Positions 1 to 13,726 of a DNA stretch of 64,000 bases are shown in pieces. The DNA comes from Leuctra nigra (lineage: Eukaryota; Arthropoda; Insecta; Plecoptera; Leuctridae). A program made the translations under genes and the position numbers. Within the stretch, counting starts at the first letter, position 1; each line of letters begins with the position of its first letter. The notes below the pieces were generated by a model. That model had not been told where the DNA came from. It saw only the letters and a program-made list of their open reading frames with translations, and did no database searches. The stretch is taken from contig OW203762.1 in assembly GCA_934045905.1 (NCBI GenBank), forward strand, positions 51,361,411 through 51,425,410, written 5' to 3'.

Positions 1-1086
1 TTCATTATTACATAATACTGGATTCTTGAGCTCTCTCAAGAATCATGCAATTCACTTTGGGGCCTTCTGCCTCTAAGGTACAGAAACATAAAATTACAGC
101 TCAAGGCAAAACAATCTCTGCTGTTCTGTACCATATAGTTACAGCTCGACAGAAGACATTTTAGTTTTAGAGTGCCTGAAAATTTTACACCGTCATTGGC
201 TTTGAAGAAATCGAGTCGAAAATTGGCCTCCTCTACATTGTCATTTGACGGAGTGGATGAGTTGGGAACATATCAAAGGGGATGGTTGCAATTGAGTTAT
301 CTGGACCATCAAAGAGCGAACCTGCGACGTATCTTGCAAGTAATTGTTAATTAAATGTTGTCCGTATATACGGCCTGTCATTAGCTAAGTGGTGCTCCTC
401 CCCACCCACCCCCGCCGCCACCGCCTCATCGACTGACATGATGGTTCTCGCACGCACTGCCCTACATTCAGCTTACAATTGTATCGGAGACGATTGTTCG
501 TGTCTCTTATTATATTCGCTATTCGCACTATTGTTCACTCTGGACAGTCTTACCCACCCTTAATTAAAAAATTAAATTACAATTATAGGTCAATCCAGTG
601 TGTAAAATAACAGTGTCAAAACTGGGAGCCAGAAAGGCGTTCAGGGGTTCAGCGGAATAGTCCATGAAATTTTCAAAAACTTATAACAAACCTACCATAC
701 GTATTTTAAATAAGAATCGTGTTTATATTAAATTTCAAAATGCCTATATCTCTAGTTCAAATAGCATAGAGATGGTCCAAATTCATTTTTGAAAGAAATT
801 GTTTTATTAGAAAATAAGAAATTATACATTTCTTAAGGCCTGTGCGGGCCGGGCCCGCATGTAAATGGGGCCCTTTTGTTTTCGAGGGCAAATGAGTTTT
901 CCCAAAAAAGCGTTTTGTACACATTTTGGCTAGGGACCTAGGGCTATATTTGGACGGAAACTAAACAACCCGAACCTAAAAGTTAACAATTGGCCTCACC
1001 TTATGGCTTGTTGTCTGGCATTGGACGCCGTGGAAAAAATCTTATATGCTAAGGGCGCCGTGGTAGGTACCTCTATGTTTATTATA

Positions 1087-1104
1087 CACTGAGCGTTTTC
1101 CTAG
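1087..1104 (+). mobile_element. Helitron-like 3' end fragment
   Basis: Contains cactgagcgttttcctag followed by T, identical to the right arm of the terminal hairpin plus CTAG end shared by the larger copies at 15, 28, 40 and 58 kb. The left hairpin arm and interior are not recognisable, so only the extreme 3' terminus remains. Confidence 0.4.
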
Positions 1105-4100
1105 TAAAATGCATGTAGTTTGATTTTCCAGATAATTATTCGTGTTGATCCGCCATCAACTTTCGGTTAATCAACTTGGTTCTGCTCGTGCGAAGAATCG
1201 CACTGGGGCGATTGTATCCCTCAACCAAAAGCTCTGCTTGTCTGCATCGTCCTTTATTTTTGTTAAAGACGTTACATATAGCTTGTAAATCAAATTCCAT
1301 ATGATTTTTTTACAAACCAAGCGAACCAGGTACATAATTTCTAGAAATTGGTCTGTTTTGAAGTTAGAAGGTCACAAAATAAATTTGTAATAATTCCTTT
1401 GGTTATACCGATCTGCTAGCGATGTTAATATCCACAAAGAAATTATTAATCTATAGATTAATATTTAATTTTTAAAGCTTAGAACTCTGTTATAATTGTG
1501 TACCACAATTTGCTCAAAATTATTAGTTTTTGACGTGGTGCGTCTGACTTGAGCCTGCCTTGAGAGAGCGACGACGCCCGTGCAAGTCTCGCCTCCATCT
1601 TCCCGGCATCGCGGATTATCAGACATTTCCATGACGCCGGGCGTCGCGACGCCCTGCATTCATTGAGAGGCTCTCGCGTCGCGCGTGCGCCGTGCGGCCG
1701 CGTAACGAAGAGGAATTAGACTCGCGCTAATTATGATGCATATCACACTTGCCTCGACATCCACTCCGAGATGTTTCCGCGACGCGTCGCTTCCAATCTT
1801 GTCGGGAGAGGCGATGACGAGGAGCTTTGCCAACTCCGTCCAAACAAGCGACAATATTCATTTATCAGGAAGAACATGTTTACTTGCAGGAATTTAAACG
1901 TCTTTAATTAAGTGATGTGTTTTTTTTAGGGGAAATTACTTTGAAAGATTCGAGCTTGAGTAAAATATCTCCGACGTATTTTCATCAACAAGCAAGTGTT
2001 TTATGAGCCTCCAAAAGAGTGTTCGCGGTTTATGAACCACTCGACAGTTTTTCTGCTATTCTGGCGGTGCTTTGAGGTGGAGGAAGCGACGGTCTCCTTG
2101 GAGAAATACTTCACGTCTGCTACTAGAAAATTAACAATTATTGTAAGAACAAAATACAACAAATAAATCCATATCTGATGTAATTGATTTTCGTTTTGGA
2201 GTTCCCCCATCATTTCATTGGTGGCACTTGATGTTTTATCCATGAATTGACGAATTTTAGCCGAAATAATTACCAAGAAGTTGCCAATTTAAGGGGTGGA
2301 GAGGAAAATATGATAATTAGTGCCACATATTTTTAATGTCGCGATTTTAAATAGAGCACGTCAATTATGTCAAACGTAACAATCAAAGGTACAGAAGAGA
2401 TTGGTTGTATCTCGAAATACTTTTTCTCCCCACCCCCTCAATTCGTTTGATGTGTTTGCAACGTCACACGTTGACAAAATATCATCGTACTCAAAGAGAT
2501 CAAATATTAAATTTATTCCAAAAGGAGCAACATCTGGAATTTTTTGCTACCAATTACTAGCAAGCGTCTGTATTTTTAACCCATGATAGCACGACGATGT
2601 AACTGGAATGATCGTCGTCCTGTGATCTCGTCCACAACCCGACGCGACGCTTGTATTAGCACGATCCCTGCGCCGTCGTGCGGGCGGCAGGGGGGGGGGG
2701 GCGTCAAGTGGCGCCGCGAGTAAAAGCCGTGCGGCAGAGTGATACATAAATCATCCCCGGAGCCATTAGCTCTGACGTCACACGATCACGTGACTAATGG
2801 AGTCATGAAATCAGGACGCGACGCGGCACCTGTGATTACTGATCTGATTCAAACGCGTCACGTGCTCGATGACGGGAAGCAGATTTGTGCTGATAATGCA
2901 CGAGCTTCCTGATGCAAAACACACTTCCGGCCACAACTTGTGTTGATAACGAGGAGACATTACGTCACAGAATGCAGTCGCATTCGATCTGTTATCGCAA
3001 ACGATTGATTCAGGGGGGTTCCAGGGTTTGATAACAGAACAGGTGAATTTACATGCAGAGCATTTACCGCAAATAAAGCTTTTGAATGAGATTAATACAA
3101 CCATATAATTACAGAGATTATTACAAAATATATTTACCCCACATCATATGATATAATTATTTATTCTGATTGAAGTGTCAATATTGCCCCATAAGATAGC
3201 ACAGGGAGACGTGAAATGATCTCTGCATATTGGACTTAAACTGCTCCTAAAACTGCAAGAGTAATGATAAAATATTGAAAATAGTCTCAATTTAAAGATA
3301 AAACTTTTTAGCAAGACTGCCGGTACAAAATATACGGTCACCGGACAATAAGAAAGAAAATGTGTATTGTGGAGAAATGTACCTACCTACCATAAATCTG
3401 GCATCACTGCATTGCAAATATGCATTATTTTGGCATAAATATATTGGAACGTCAAAGAACAGAATTGTATCATATGGTAAGGTATGAAAGTTTTATGCTG
3501 TTGTGTGAGGAGGTTGATTCATCAATATTTTGCATGGATTACAACGAACTCGAAGCACATGGCTGAAGTTCTGTTCCACTTTAATCGTGAATCCCACTGG
3601 ACATGACTTGATTAATGTAAATCCTGTAATATTAAGTGTAAATCTGGGTCGATTGTTTGTCTTACGTCCAAGACAATGACCGTCGTCTATTGTTATCAAA
3701 CCGGAAGTGCTCTCTCGAGAGCTGACCGGAAGTCCGCGAGGAACGGAGATGGACCAATCAATCATTGTATTGTCCACTACTTGATCATACTTCTCTCATT
3801 GTGTCATCACGACAACAGCCTTCCTCTCTTTCTGGACCAAATAGCAGGGAATCAATTGAACTGATGCTTCTGATTCTGGTTTCGAGATGTGGTTATTTCT
3901 GTATAGCTTCTTTCATCTTAGACCAGAGCACAGCTTCATAAAACCGAGTCGTTAAATATTATCAAAAGAACGATAGTGCAGGCACTCTTGTGTTTATGAG
4001 GAGACATCCCTTAAAAAAGGTATGCGAAGTCAAGTCAGATTGAAGCTTCTAAAGCTGTTATTTTGTCAAGCCATTATCTCTGACATCAATCATATTTGAC

Positions 4101-5399
4101 CATGATGTCAATATATCTGAACATCCTCTCGGGATATCGTAAAACGCTAACGGCTCGCCGCACTTCGAGCTACCGTAAATACGGTGTTAAAAACTCCCTC
4201 GCTCCGGTCCACGGAAGAAAGTGTAGGCCACGCAGGCAAAACACCCCTTTCACCCCCCAACCCTCGCCCTTCCCGCTGTTTGATACACAAATTCACTTAT
4301 GTGCTACACAGATATGCTTTTAGCAGAGTATTATTTTCATCTGGCCTGGGAGTTGCACGTCGGAGGGTGCCGGTCCAGCTAGCATGGGGGAGTCCCCTCC
4401 CCTCCCCCCTCCCCCACACGCGTCGCGGCGCTGGCTCGGCGTCGCGGCGTGTCTTATGTGTCAGCCGTGACGGACCTCATTGCATATTTACCTCGGAGTC
4501 AACTTCGCAATTTACAATAAGAACTCGTTTTGACGAAATGAGCCTCAATGTATGGGTATTGAGAGGAACCAATCCAATCAACATTTTAATAAGAATGTGG
4601 AATAAAATGTGATTTATAAGAAAAGTAAGAGCTAAGAATGTGCACATTCCATAATGATTTATGGGGTAAAATTTATCTTTGAACCTGGCAGGTCCACAGG
4701 CTTTGAAAAAAATTAAAATTCATGAGGAAATTTCTCTCGTTTGTCCATAAATTTTCTTATCGTGAAGTGTAATTTTTCGAAACAACGGCGTTGATAAACA
4801 ACGTTTATAAGTCAAGAAAATAATTCTCGGGACTATTTGATAGCGTTTATTTGTCTTTGCACTTTTCACATTGGTGATTGGTGAATATTCTTATTTTAAA
4901 TATTGTATACCTCAATCTCATAAACACACCACCATTCCTCTTTGAACAGTTTGTTTCAATACTTTTATCACTTATCAGACAATTCTCGTTTCAAACCTAT
5001 TGATAAACTTGATTGACTTAAGAAACAGCTCCAATGCTTTGCATCAGTCCCTCTGCAATGTCTCAGGATAGAGAGAACAAAGCCGAGGAGATGAAGAAGT
5101 AGTGACCTTGTGACCCAGAGCAAGATGACATGTCGTGAGGCGCGCGCATGCACGTGGTACTCAGCTAATACAGTTTCGCTGTTCTCTAATCTCAGAAGAT
5201 AGTCCGCCAGACATCACTCACTCATCCCTCTTCTTCATCACGCCGGATTGGAACTGGACATTTAGCGGCTCATTGCAGAGTTTAATTCCTGTAAGAGAGA
5301 AGATGTACAAATGTAGTTGTAAAAAGATCCAAAATTGAAATCACAATTGATTATTCTTTGAGCATCATGGCATTAAAGATATTACCTTTAAGGACACCT
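1105..5399. other. No gene seen
   Basis: Single-copy-looking DNA with alternating AT-rich and GC-richer stretches. GC-rich spots lie near 1560-1700, 2600-2720 (with a short poly(G)) and 4370-4460. Short open frames lack codon structure or similarity. No RNA gene or repeat array recognised. Confidence 0.5.
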
Positions 5400-5452
<53 letters not shown>

Positions 5453-5467
5453 ATCGTCATCGTCATC
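5400..5467. repeat. (TCATCG)n microsatellite
   Basis: About eleven near-perfect hexamer copies with one interruption (tcatcatcg) close to the right end. Confidence 0.95.
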
Positions 5468-7421
5468 AAGAACTCCCTTGTCGATCACTGAGAGATTGGG
5501 TTTCTGGAGTCCGTTACAGTATAGCAGAAAGTAGAGTACAGAAAGCTATTGAGTTGATTGTCTACGAACAACACAGATAAAGTTCGTTCACGATAAGAAT
5601 ATCACTGACGTTTTAGTCGATCACGTCGTTCATTGGTCAGTCACTTGAACACTGCCCTGTCAATGGCAAGACTTTCTTCTTTGTATTATTGAAATTGTAT
5701 AAATTATGTCAAATACACAATTTTTAATAGTAGTAAATATTATAAAAATTCAATAAAATTGATTTATTTTTATCTACAGCCGTATAATACACATTTTTTG
5801 ATTATTATATTGATATTTACATGTTTAGGTATACGTTCACTAGACTACGGTAGTACACGCCGCCATTACGGCTTGCAATTCTAATCGTGAATGAACTTTA
5901 GCAGCGACCGAGAAGAGGGTCCTGTTGCATTTCATTGCATTGCAAGATTCATTTCCGAAAATGATTAATAGTTGTATAGAGCCACTCTGCTTGCTACTCC
6001 TTCAACACTCAGAAAAATATGATCAGTTCTTGTATTTCGTATTTCAATGTCTAACTTTGTTTGTTTAAAAATTATGTCATTATAGAGTTTTTGAGATTTT
6101 CATAAAACGTGCTTTTATTTTGGGGAACCCGTCGTACTTGCTGATTCAGTGTGAATAGTGAATGATTTGCATTTGGCCTCCTGTTTTGTGTTCTCAAATG
6201 ACTGGCAGGTAATAGCGGTGAGCGTGTGGATATTCTATCGATCATGGGGTGAAAATTACAGGGTGGTGGGTGGGTGGGAGGCTCGGGGGGCAGAACGTCC
6301 CACGAGGAAATTATTTCCACTTCCGGTGACGGAAACTCATCGCAACTCTTCCACGGTGTGACTAATTTCATTGGTATCCGCTGCGAGCGTGGCCGGCGCA
6401 TGTCACCCCCACCTTTACCTGCCGCCCTTTGTTCAACACGCGGCCATTACGCCGCCGTTGGACCCATTATTCCAGGAAGCTTTCAGCGACCAGATTGAGT
6501 GACATCGTGTCGTGACGTCATAGTATTCCACTTGTTGAGATCATCTGTTGTTTGATGAGCTACATCGTGATCATGTGTGGAGTATTCTGTACACACACAA
6601 ACACTCGAACCACATTAACTCTATCTACTTGCTAAGCCTAATCGAGCCAACATGACAGCGTCGCGTTATCTTGTTTTAATCGACTTGTCACGTGGTCTGC
6701 GTCGCAACAGAGACGCTTTGGCCGTTAGAATGGGAATAAGATGGAACTTTGGAAGTAAAACATCTGACGATAGGCACGACACGAGGTTGCTCCAGCCCTT
6801 AGATAAGTGATCATTTCTGATTGGACAAAATATCTGTGGTACTCTGTAGTCGTAAGTTCTGCACGTTATGCAAGAAAACAATTCATGTTGTATAGCTACT
6901 CTGCTCTTACAAGGTGAGGCTTGCACTACAGCTGGAAGAGCATGCCGAAGAATACCTATTTATTCTCTGTAAGCAGAAGTATAGACTATGTAGGTACTGA
7001 ACACGACTCAAAACCTGAAAGGTCTGTTAGTAGTCGCGAAATGCCCTACTGGAAACTGTCATACTGGAAAACTGTCCTAACTGAAACATACTTTCTTGTT
7101 CAAATTCTGTGTCACGTACTTCTTGACGGAAATTAGACATTTAAGTTCAAAAGTTTAGCCCAAGTTCTGTGACAAAAGTAACTTCTTATAAATGCAAAAT
7201 TGATTCTAAAAAAGGACGTGCGAGACGTCCTCTGTAATGCAGACTCATTGTATCAGATGCGATCTGCTGAAAACTCTCCAGCTCAATATCTTCCTCATGA
7301 TGCTCAGCACAAAACACGGCCACCAATATGTCTTTCTTATCAATGTCACGATTGCGTGAAATCACTCAGTGTGATAAGAGAACTGTCCGTGGTGGTGCCG
7401 TGTCGTGCGAGTGTGTCCGCG
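5468..7421. other. No gene seen
   Basis: AT-rich flanks around a GC-richer island at about 6240-6500, which may be a conserved non-coding block. No coding exon recognised. Confidence 0.5.
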
Positions 7422-7473
7422 CCACGACACGACACGACACGACACGACACGACACGACACGACACGACACGAT
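7422..7473. repeat. (CGACA)n microsatellite
   Basis: About ten perfect pentamer copies. They are immediately preceded by gtgccgtgtcgtgcg, which is partly complementary, so the region could form a hairpin. Open frames across it (repeating RHDTT or HDTTR peptides) are repeat artefacts. Confidence 0.95.
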
Positions 7474-8038
7474 GTGTGATTATGTTGTTGTGTTGCTCCG
7501 AGCTTTGTTCTTGTTGTGCCCGCTGGACGCGCCACGTGTCGCCCAGTCACGTGGCCGCAACTGACAAATGGCGCAGGACACGTGGCATTCGCCCACCAAT
7601 TTAATGAACGATTGTTAATAAAATTAACCGCGATACAAATCAACCCCGTCCCTATTCCCACCCCCACCCCTTCCTGTCAATCGTTGATCATGACAATCTA
7701 TATAAAGCTTGACGATCTAGACTCCATTGGATACAAATCTACATTATGACAACCTACAATCTATGACATTGATTGTGGCATTGCCATCAATATTATGCAG
7801 TGCATGGCAAAAGTAAAGCTACTGCATGCGCAAATCTCTCTGCGCATAACAATAAAAACATCTCTATAGGATCCAATCAAAACACGCATAACTATTTTAT
7901 TTGTTGGCTTTTAACTAGCGTCAATAGGTAAATTATGATTTTTCTGTTTTGCTGGTGGTTTTCTATTCCTTGTTTTATGTTTATACACTGTAACTTCCGT
8001 CGCGTTTGAAAATCAGAGGAACAGAACGCGACCGAACT

Positions 8039-8164
8039 CGACTCAGTTGACATCTCGATCAAGTTGACTCAGTAGACATCTCGATCAAGTTGACTCAGTT
8101 GACATCTCGATCAAGTTGACTCAGTTGACATCTCGATCAAGTCGACTCAGTTGACCTCTCGATT
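8039..8164. repeat. 26-bp tandem repeat, about five copies
   Basis: The unit gactcagttgacatctcgat plus caagtt is repeated five times with few substitutions (cagtagac; cgactc; gacctc). Confidence 0.95.
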
Positions 8165-8257
8165 TGTGGATAATAACCTAGCTGCTACAGCTAGCTTATA
8201 ACTTTAACCCATCCCACTTTTAATTGGGTTTGTGTTTGGGTTGAACCCAAACGATTG

Positions 8258-8371
8258 AGCGATTGGGTTGAACCATAGAACCATGGTTCCATGGGACCTC
8301 CATGGGACCTCCATGGATCATGGTTCCTTCCTATGGAACCATGGGTTGAACCATGGTTGAACCCAATCGCT
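8258..8371. repeat. Nested palindrome rich in ccatgg
   Basis: Outer arms agcgattgggttgaaccat (8258-8276) and its exact reverse complement (8353-8371). Between them are several shorter palindromes built from ccatgg, ggttccatgg and ggaacc. It is adjacent to the 26-bp repeat and preceded by another gggttgaaccc-type palindrome (8238-8250). Confidence 0.85.
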
Positions 8372-10285
8372 ATTAAATGTTAGAGTGTGAACAAGGAATG
8401 GGTTTTCTACTGAGGTGACACTGACATTACATTTTATAATCTCAAACGATATCAGATTCCACTTGTGACATTTTTACACGTTACAATTTTTTTACAGTTT
8501 TTTTAAAGAGAAATTAATTAATTTCTCACTAAAAAAAATAAATGTAAAAGGAGAGAACCAATGTACGAAACCAATGAAACCAAGAAACCAATGTACGCAA
8601 ATGTCCTATCGACAGATATAGAGGTGCCCAAATGTGTATAGCACGGGACCCACAACCCGCCCGCGCCGTTGAGCGTGTGTCATCCATGACAGATGGAGCA
8701 AGTTGTCAGATGTTGGATGTTGAGGTTAGACTTGATCGTTCACTCATCCAAGTACTGGTCGAGCTCGATGTTGCTTTTAGCCTCGGGTATCAACAATCCA
8801 AACAATTGTACCAATAATTATATTCAATCAACCTCTAAAATAATGGATAGTAATGGATGCTCTTCTAACTTAAAATTAACTGATCTTAATTCATGAGAAA
8901 TTTATTTTAACTTAATTACTGTGTTCCATAAATCTCGTGTGACTCCTTATAACTCCATCTCATTTATTAATTCACTTCATTTGGAGATAGAATATGAAGC
9001 TAAAACATCAAATTACTTTCAATTTATTTTAACTCTTCATTCCAACTTAACTTGGAATTCCATAATACAGTTTCATATTGCACAAAAATATTACTAATCC
9101 ATTCCCCTCCAAGATCCATCTTTCAACTTTCTGTGAGCTTTTGCTGGAGCTTGGAGCTCGAATAACATTTTGATTGAATTAAGCTCGCATAGTGCTTTTT
9201 CTTATGCATCAGAGATTTTATCGATTGAATTTCTCCCCGCCTTCTTCTTTGCTTTACAATAATAATAATCCAACTCTAAGTAAAGAAGTTCGTCCGGGAA
9301 TGTTTTGCCGTGTAATTGAATTGCCAGTGAGCACAAAGGCCGGGATATCACTGAGTCCCGCGGGAGCCTGTGGGATTCGGGATACTGCACACAAAGACAT
9401 CACAATATCATGTGAGTCAAACATAAATACATCCCTCTGTGGTTAAATAATGTCCTTATCCCAGGGGAGCTACATGGGAGGAGGAAGAGCACATAAATCA
9501 TACAGTGTATAATATGCCGCCCCTGTCGTGTTGGCGGATAGGCAACCAGTGAGACTCTTCGGGATGATACAATGTGCGAGGCGGGTTGCCGGCCGTCAGG
9601 AGACGCGAATAAGTAGGTTTTCACCGGTTTTCACATGGAAATGTGCATTGACGTAGCTGCAAGTGTTTTTATGTATTTTATAGTTTGTCTCTTGAAGATC
9701 TCATATTACTTTTCACTTACGACATGTGCATCAATGAAAATATAATATATTTAATACATTAAATAAAATATATGTTCATCTTATTTGGCATATTTTATAA
9801 TTGAAATATTTTGCCATACATTCTGTTGATTCAATTAAATATTGTTCGATTAGAGCTTTCTGAGAGCGTTCTTTACTCTAAGGATTAGCTCTGCGCATGC
9901 TATATTAATTTTGCTTTTTTTGTAATAACAAACTCGTTATATAAATAAAATAATAACTCGTATAAATTACATTTTAAATGTATACCTGCATAATTATTAT
10001 TTGCATTATTTCTTTTCACCTTTTCAATGATGGTAGAGGCAGAAGTAATTATCTCTCCTCTCTCTTTAGCACCTTGCATCTATCTCTCTCTTATCGAGTG
10101 CACGTGTTCGGAATAATCTTTGAAACATAACAACTGACACCTTGACCGGGGATCGCACCCAGAGCCATCGGGTTGAGTACCATTATTGGTATCTGCTTTT
10201 TAGCACATAAAAGTCACTCTTAAGTTATAATCTTCCTGTTGCTGCAGTCGAGTGCGTGAACGCTTGGACGCTGTACCGAGGTATG

Positions 10286-10299
10286 GGGGGGGGGGGGGA
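10286..10299. repeat. Poly(G) run
   Basis: About 13 consecutive G in a GC-rich stretch (10280-10320). Confidence 0.9.
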
Positions 10300-11931
10300 C
10301 AAGGGGGGTCCTCCAGGGAGCATAACGACATAATGATATGATCCCATGTGCGGTTATTGTTTCACCCCCGCTGGGAGTTGGGACTCGAGCAAGAGTTGGG
10401 GCGGTTTCACCCGCTAATCATCATGAAACATTATCACCCCTCCGCATTAAGCCATCTGTTTACATTGCACTAGCCGCTGTGCCATGAATATTACCTCATC
10501 TTAGTAATCCGAGGCTGTTTACTGGATGCGATAGCAAATCCCGGCCCGTCTTCGTTTCTGGTTCTTCCCTCTTCTTCCCTCGGGCGCAACCTACGCTCGC
10601 CTCCTTCCTTCTTCCCGACCTTTCACCTCAGAAATATAAACATCTGCTATAATTTACACGGATTAGATTATAATTTAAGTTCTATAGTTCTATATTCTTA
10701 TCGACAATAGTTTGAAGCAAATATTTTGAGGTAAATTCATTTGATTCCAAGTGCTGACTGAGACAATGTGTGTGTAATTATTCAAAAGTACGAGGAATTA
10801 AAACAATCAATATAGTTCGGTGCGTTCTAATTGATTGAAAAGATGTCAGAATATATCCCAGACCTCGCAGTCGATTTCGATCGCTTATTTATCGAGCATG
10901 CCAGCGTGTCATCCCCCTGCATCTGGGGTTAATTTGACCCTCACCCCCCTCCCCCGGGGCCGACGGAGTGAAAAGAGCTGCATGAAAAGAGCAGTGTATC
11001 GAATGTGGAGTGTCCGCACTCCACTCTCTCCATCGCTCTCGAACCTCTGCACTTGTCGCAACACACTTATTATTGCATTTCAATTGCCAGCTCTCGAGGC
11101 GCAGAGAGCTTCATGGAAATGGAAGCCGTAAAATTGCATCCCTTAAAACGGGAAACCGATTGAAAGGCATGCTTTTAAGCTGTTTGTAAACATCAAACAT
11201 AACAAGATATAACTTTATTTGCCATAAAATCTGATGTCAACATCTAATCAAAGTTCAAACTATTTCTGATCTTTACAACCAGAAAAGCTCTAGTTCGCCA
11301 ATGAAACGGTGAAAAACTTTTGCTCGAGTGAGATGATTAATCGTTGGCCGTACAGATTCATTGGCTCACGCAGTTCTTCATTTGTTGCTTGTATTGATTG
11401 CCGGCGTGTTTTGTCCGTAATGAATAGTCAAATTCACTCTCCCCCAGTTCTGAATTCTAGTATTGTCGCACAATGCATTCGACTTAGTCTGCATTGTGCT
11501 GTACCTCAGCTTCGCCGTCATTATCACCACCGCCATCATCATCATCGTCATCGTCGTCGTCGTCGGACTTGATTGGTCGCTCGGGAGCCCTTGTCGAACT
11601 CTTCAAGAAATCGTCATGAAAGGAAGTTTTAGAAAGAACTCTCCGAAAGTGGATTATGATTACGACAGGCTTGATTGACTTGGATGGAGGCGGAGTGGAG
11701 ATTCAAACCGGGTCGATCTTTATTTAGACAGTTTGAAGGAGTGACATGGAAGGTGATATAAATCAATGATTTGGGTTTATCAAAGCAATCACTGTCACAT
11801 TGGCACCACTAGAGCAGGATTTGACTTGCAGAGATGTGGAGTAGCTACTTTGCATCGCAATGTTTGGTCGCGACTTGCATTGTGTTTGAGCAACTCTCAG
11901 CATCACGTCATCATCGGAGCGCGAGAGAGAG

Positions 11932-11949
11932 GGAGAGAGAGAGAGAGAA
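11932..11949. repeat. (GA)n tract, GAGA-factor-like
   Basis: A gagagaga tract with one gg interruption. It lies upstream of a GC-rich segment (about 12000-12130) containing a tcagtcgg initiator-like word. Such tracts bind GAGA factor in insects (family knowledge). Promoter function here is only a possibility. Confidence 0.6.
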
Positions 11950-11999
11950 TTGGCAGTGTGTAAAGCCGTCTATAGCTTCCATTAGTGTTAATTATGCAC

Positions 12000-12130
12000 G
12001 TAGCGAACCGAGCGGCGGTGCCTCGGAGCCGCGGAGCGTGTGGTCGGAGCTCAGTCGGCGGAGGCAACCCGCAGTGGTTTCGAACTCCGGAGCTTACAAA
12101 GAGGACTCGAGAAGCGATGCGTCTCCTCTC
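12000..12130 (+). promoter_or_regulatory. Possible promoter-like GC-rich island
   Basis: A GC-rich, CpG-containing stretch following a GAGA tract, with gctcagtcggcgg resembling an insect initiator (TCAGT). No TATA box or clear downstream promoter element at the expected spacing, and no coding exon recognised after it. It could be a distant first exon or promoter of the Islet gene, or just a conserved non-coding block. Confidence 0.2.
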
Positions 12131-13706
12131 GGTCTGGAAAATCGTATTTTCTTGAAACTCGTGGGCTGATTGCATTTACTTTGTTTCGTCTCTTCGTCGT
12201 GTGGGTTTCGGTCCACGAGACAGCATCCGTGTTCTCCACAGATATATTCCTTGCTGTACATTACGTAGATCTATGATGACCCTTATTTATTGGCGTAACT
12301 GTTTCTTCTCGAACAATAGGAATAGCACTTGATTTAGCAAAGAATCGACCTAGTTCGTCCACGACTGGAATAAATCATCGGCTCTGGAGAGAATCTGGTA
12401 GTTTCTCTCTCGAGATCGGCAATGTGCGGCCAGCAAATGGCTTCCGGTGTTTGCCATTATCCGCTCGGCCGGATATCAGAGCAATCTGATCGACTCATCC
12501 GCCGTCGTCGACGACAAATCACCGCCTGGTGGGGTGATTGCGTATTACCATGACTACTCGTTCATCTGTTAATGTTGGGGTTAAAATCATTGTTATTCTT
12601 CTCTCTTCCTTCAGAAACTAATCACTGACGGCCCAGTCACGTGGTACACACGCGATGAGGCGCAATGTCATGAACAATGCACATTTAGGGGACGATTTTA
12701 TGGAAAAACATTATTCAGCCACAAACTTAGCTTTTCACAAAGTTCAAAACAACCAAAACTCTGCACAAAGTTGCTTGTCTGACTTATAAGCGATGAGGTT
12801 GTAGCTGATGATTCGAACAAGTAATTTGTCCCTGAATATCAAGATATCATAGTAGACATTTAATAATTTGCTTCTTTTGCATCCATTCAAATTTTGCAAT
12901 TAACTCATTATTTACATCTTTTTGTCGTATTTATTTTCCCGTAATTTATCTCGGACCGAGATAGTCAATATTATCTACCTATGCAAGCGATACGTAATGA
13001 TGTGGATTGACACAAGGATCTCCAATAAGAGTGGCGTTACGACAATACAATAATTGTAATTACTATAATTGATTTTAGATTTTCACCAAAAATTAGTCAA
13101 CATCTTCTTCCATGCCAAAGTATCTTCTATAGTCATACAAATTTAATCTGTATTTTCTGCTATTTTTCTTAAGATTTGTAGGTAATCATTTGTCTTTGTT
13201 TCAGACAAAGTTCTTAACATCGTCGTATACCAGAGTCATTATTATATTCTACTTTTGTATAGCATTGAACATTTCTCCCGGCCGTGGGTCTAAGTGTTGG
13301 CAGAAGAACACGACAAGAGTTGTGCCAAATGTTGTAAATCTCTCACCTCCTCCATTGCCACGGGCAACAGACCCTCCATCAATCCGCCACTCTGATTGAT
13401 ATTAATGACGCCCCGGCCGCAGCGGGGGTGAGGCATTGTTAGCGCGGTGCAGGTGAAAGATCGCCAGTCACCTCGCTCTTGTCCTGTGATGACGTCATGC
13501 CAACCCCACCCCCGCCATGCAGGACCATTAGCTGCGGTCTCCCGCAAATCATTACCCAACAGGCTGATTATCTAAAACACGGATCATTATGAAAAATATT
13601 CAATATCGATCGAAAGCGGGTAGTTTGCGCGATGATTGGTCAACTGCATGACGCGGATTTATCAGATTGGTGTCCAAAATATCGACAGATTGGTTATTTA
13701 CTTGAC

Positions 13707-13726
13707 ATGTGTGTGTGTGTGTGTAG
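13707..13726. repeat. (GT)n microsatellite
   Basis: About nine gt copies following gacat. Confidence 0.9.

Noticed and set aside
4184..4612. 142-codon open frame
   Set aside because: The frame has no ATG at its start and reads as Pro/Arg/Ser-rich through C-rich simple sequence; no domain or splice support.
7200..7604. 134-codon frame across the pentamer repeat
   Set aside because: It begins at TTG and is kept open by the (CGACA) microsatellite; the antisense frame is equally open.
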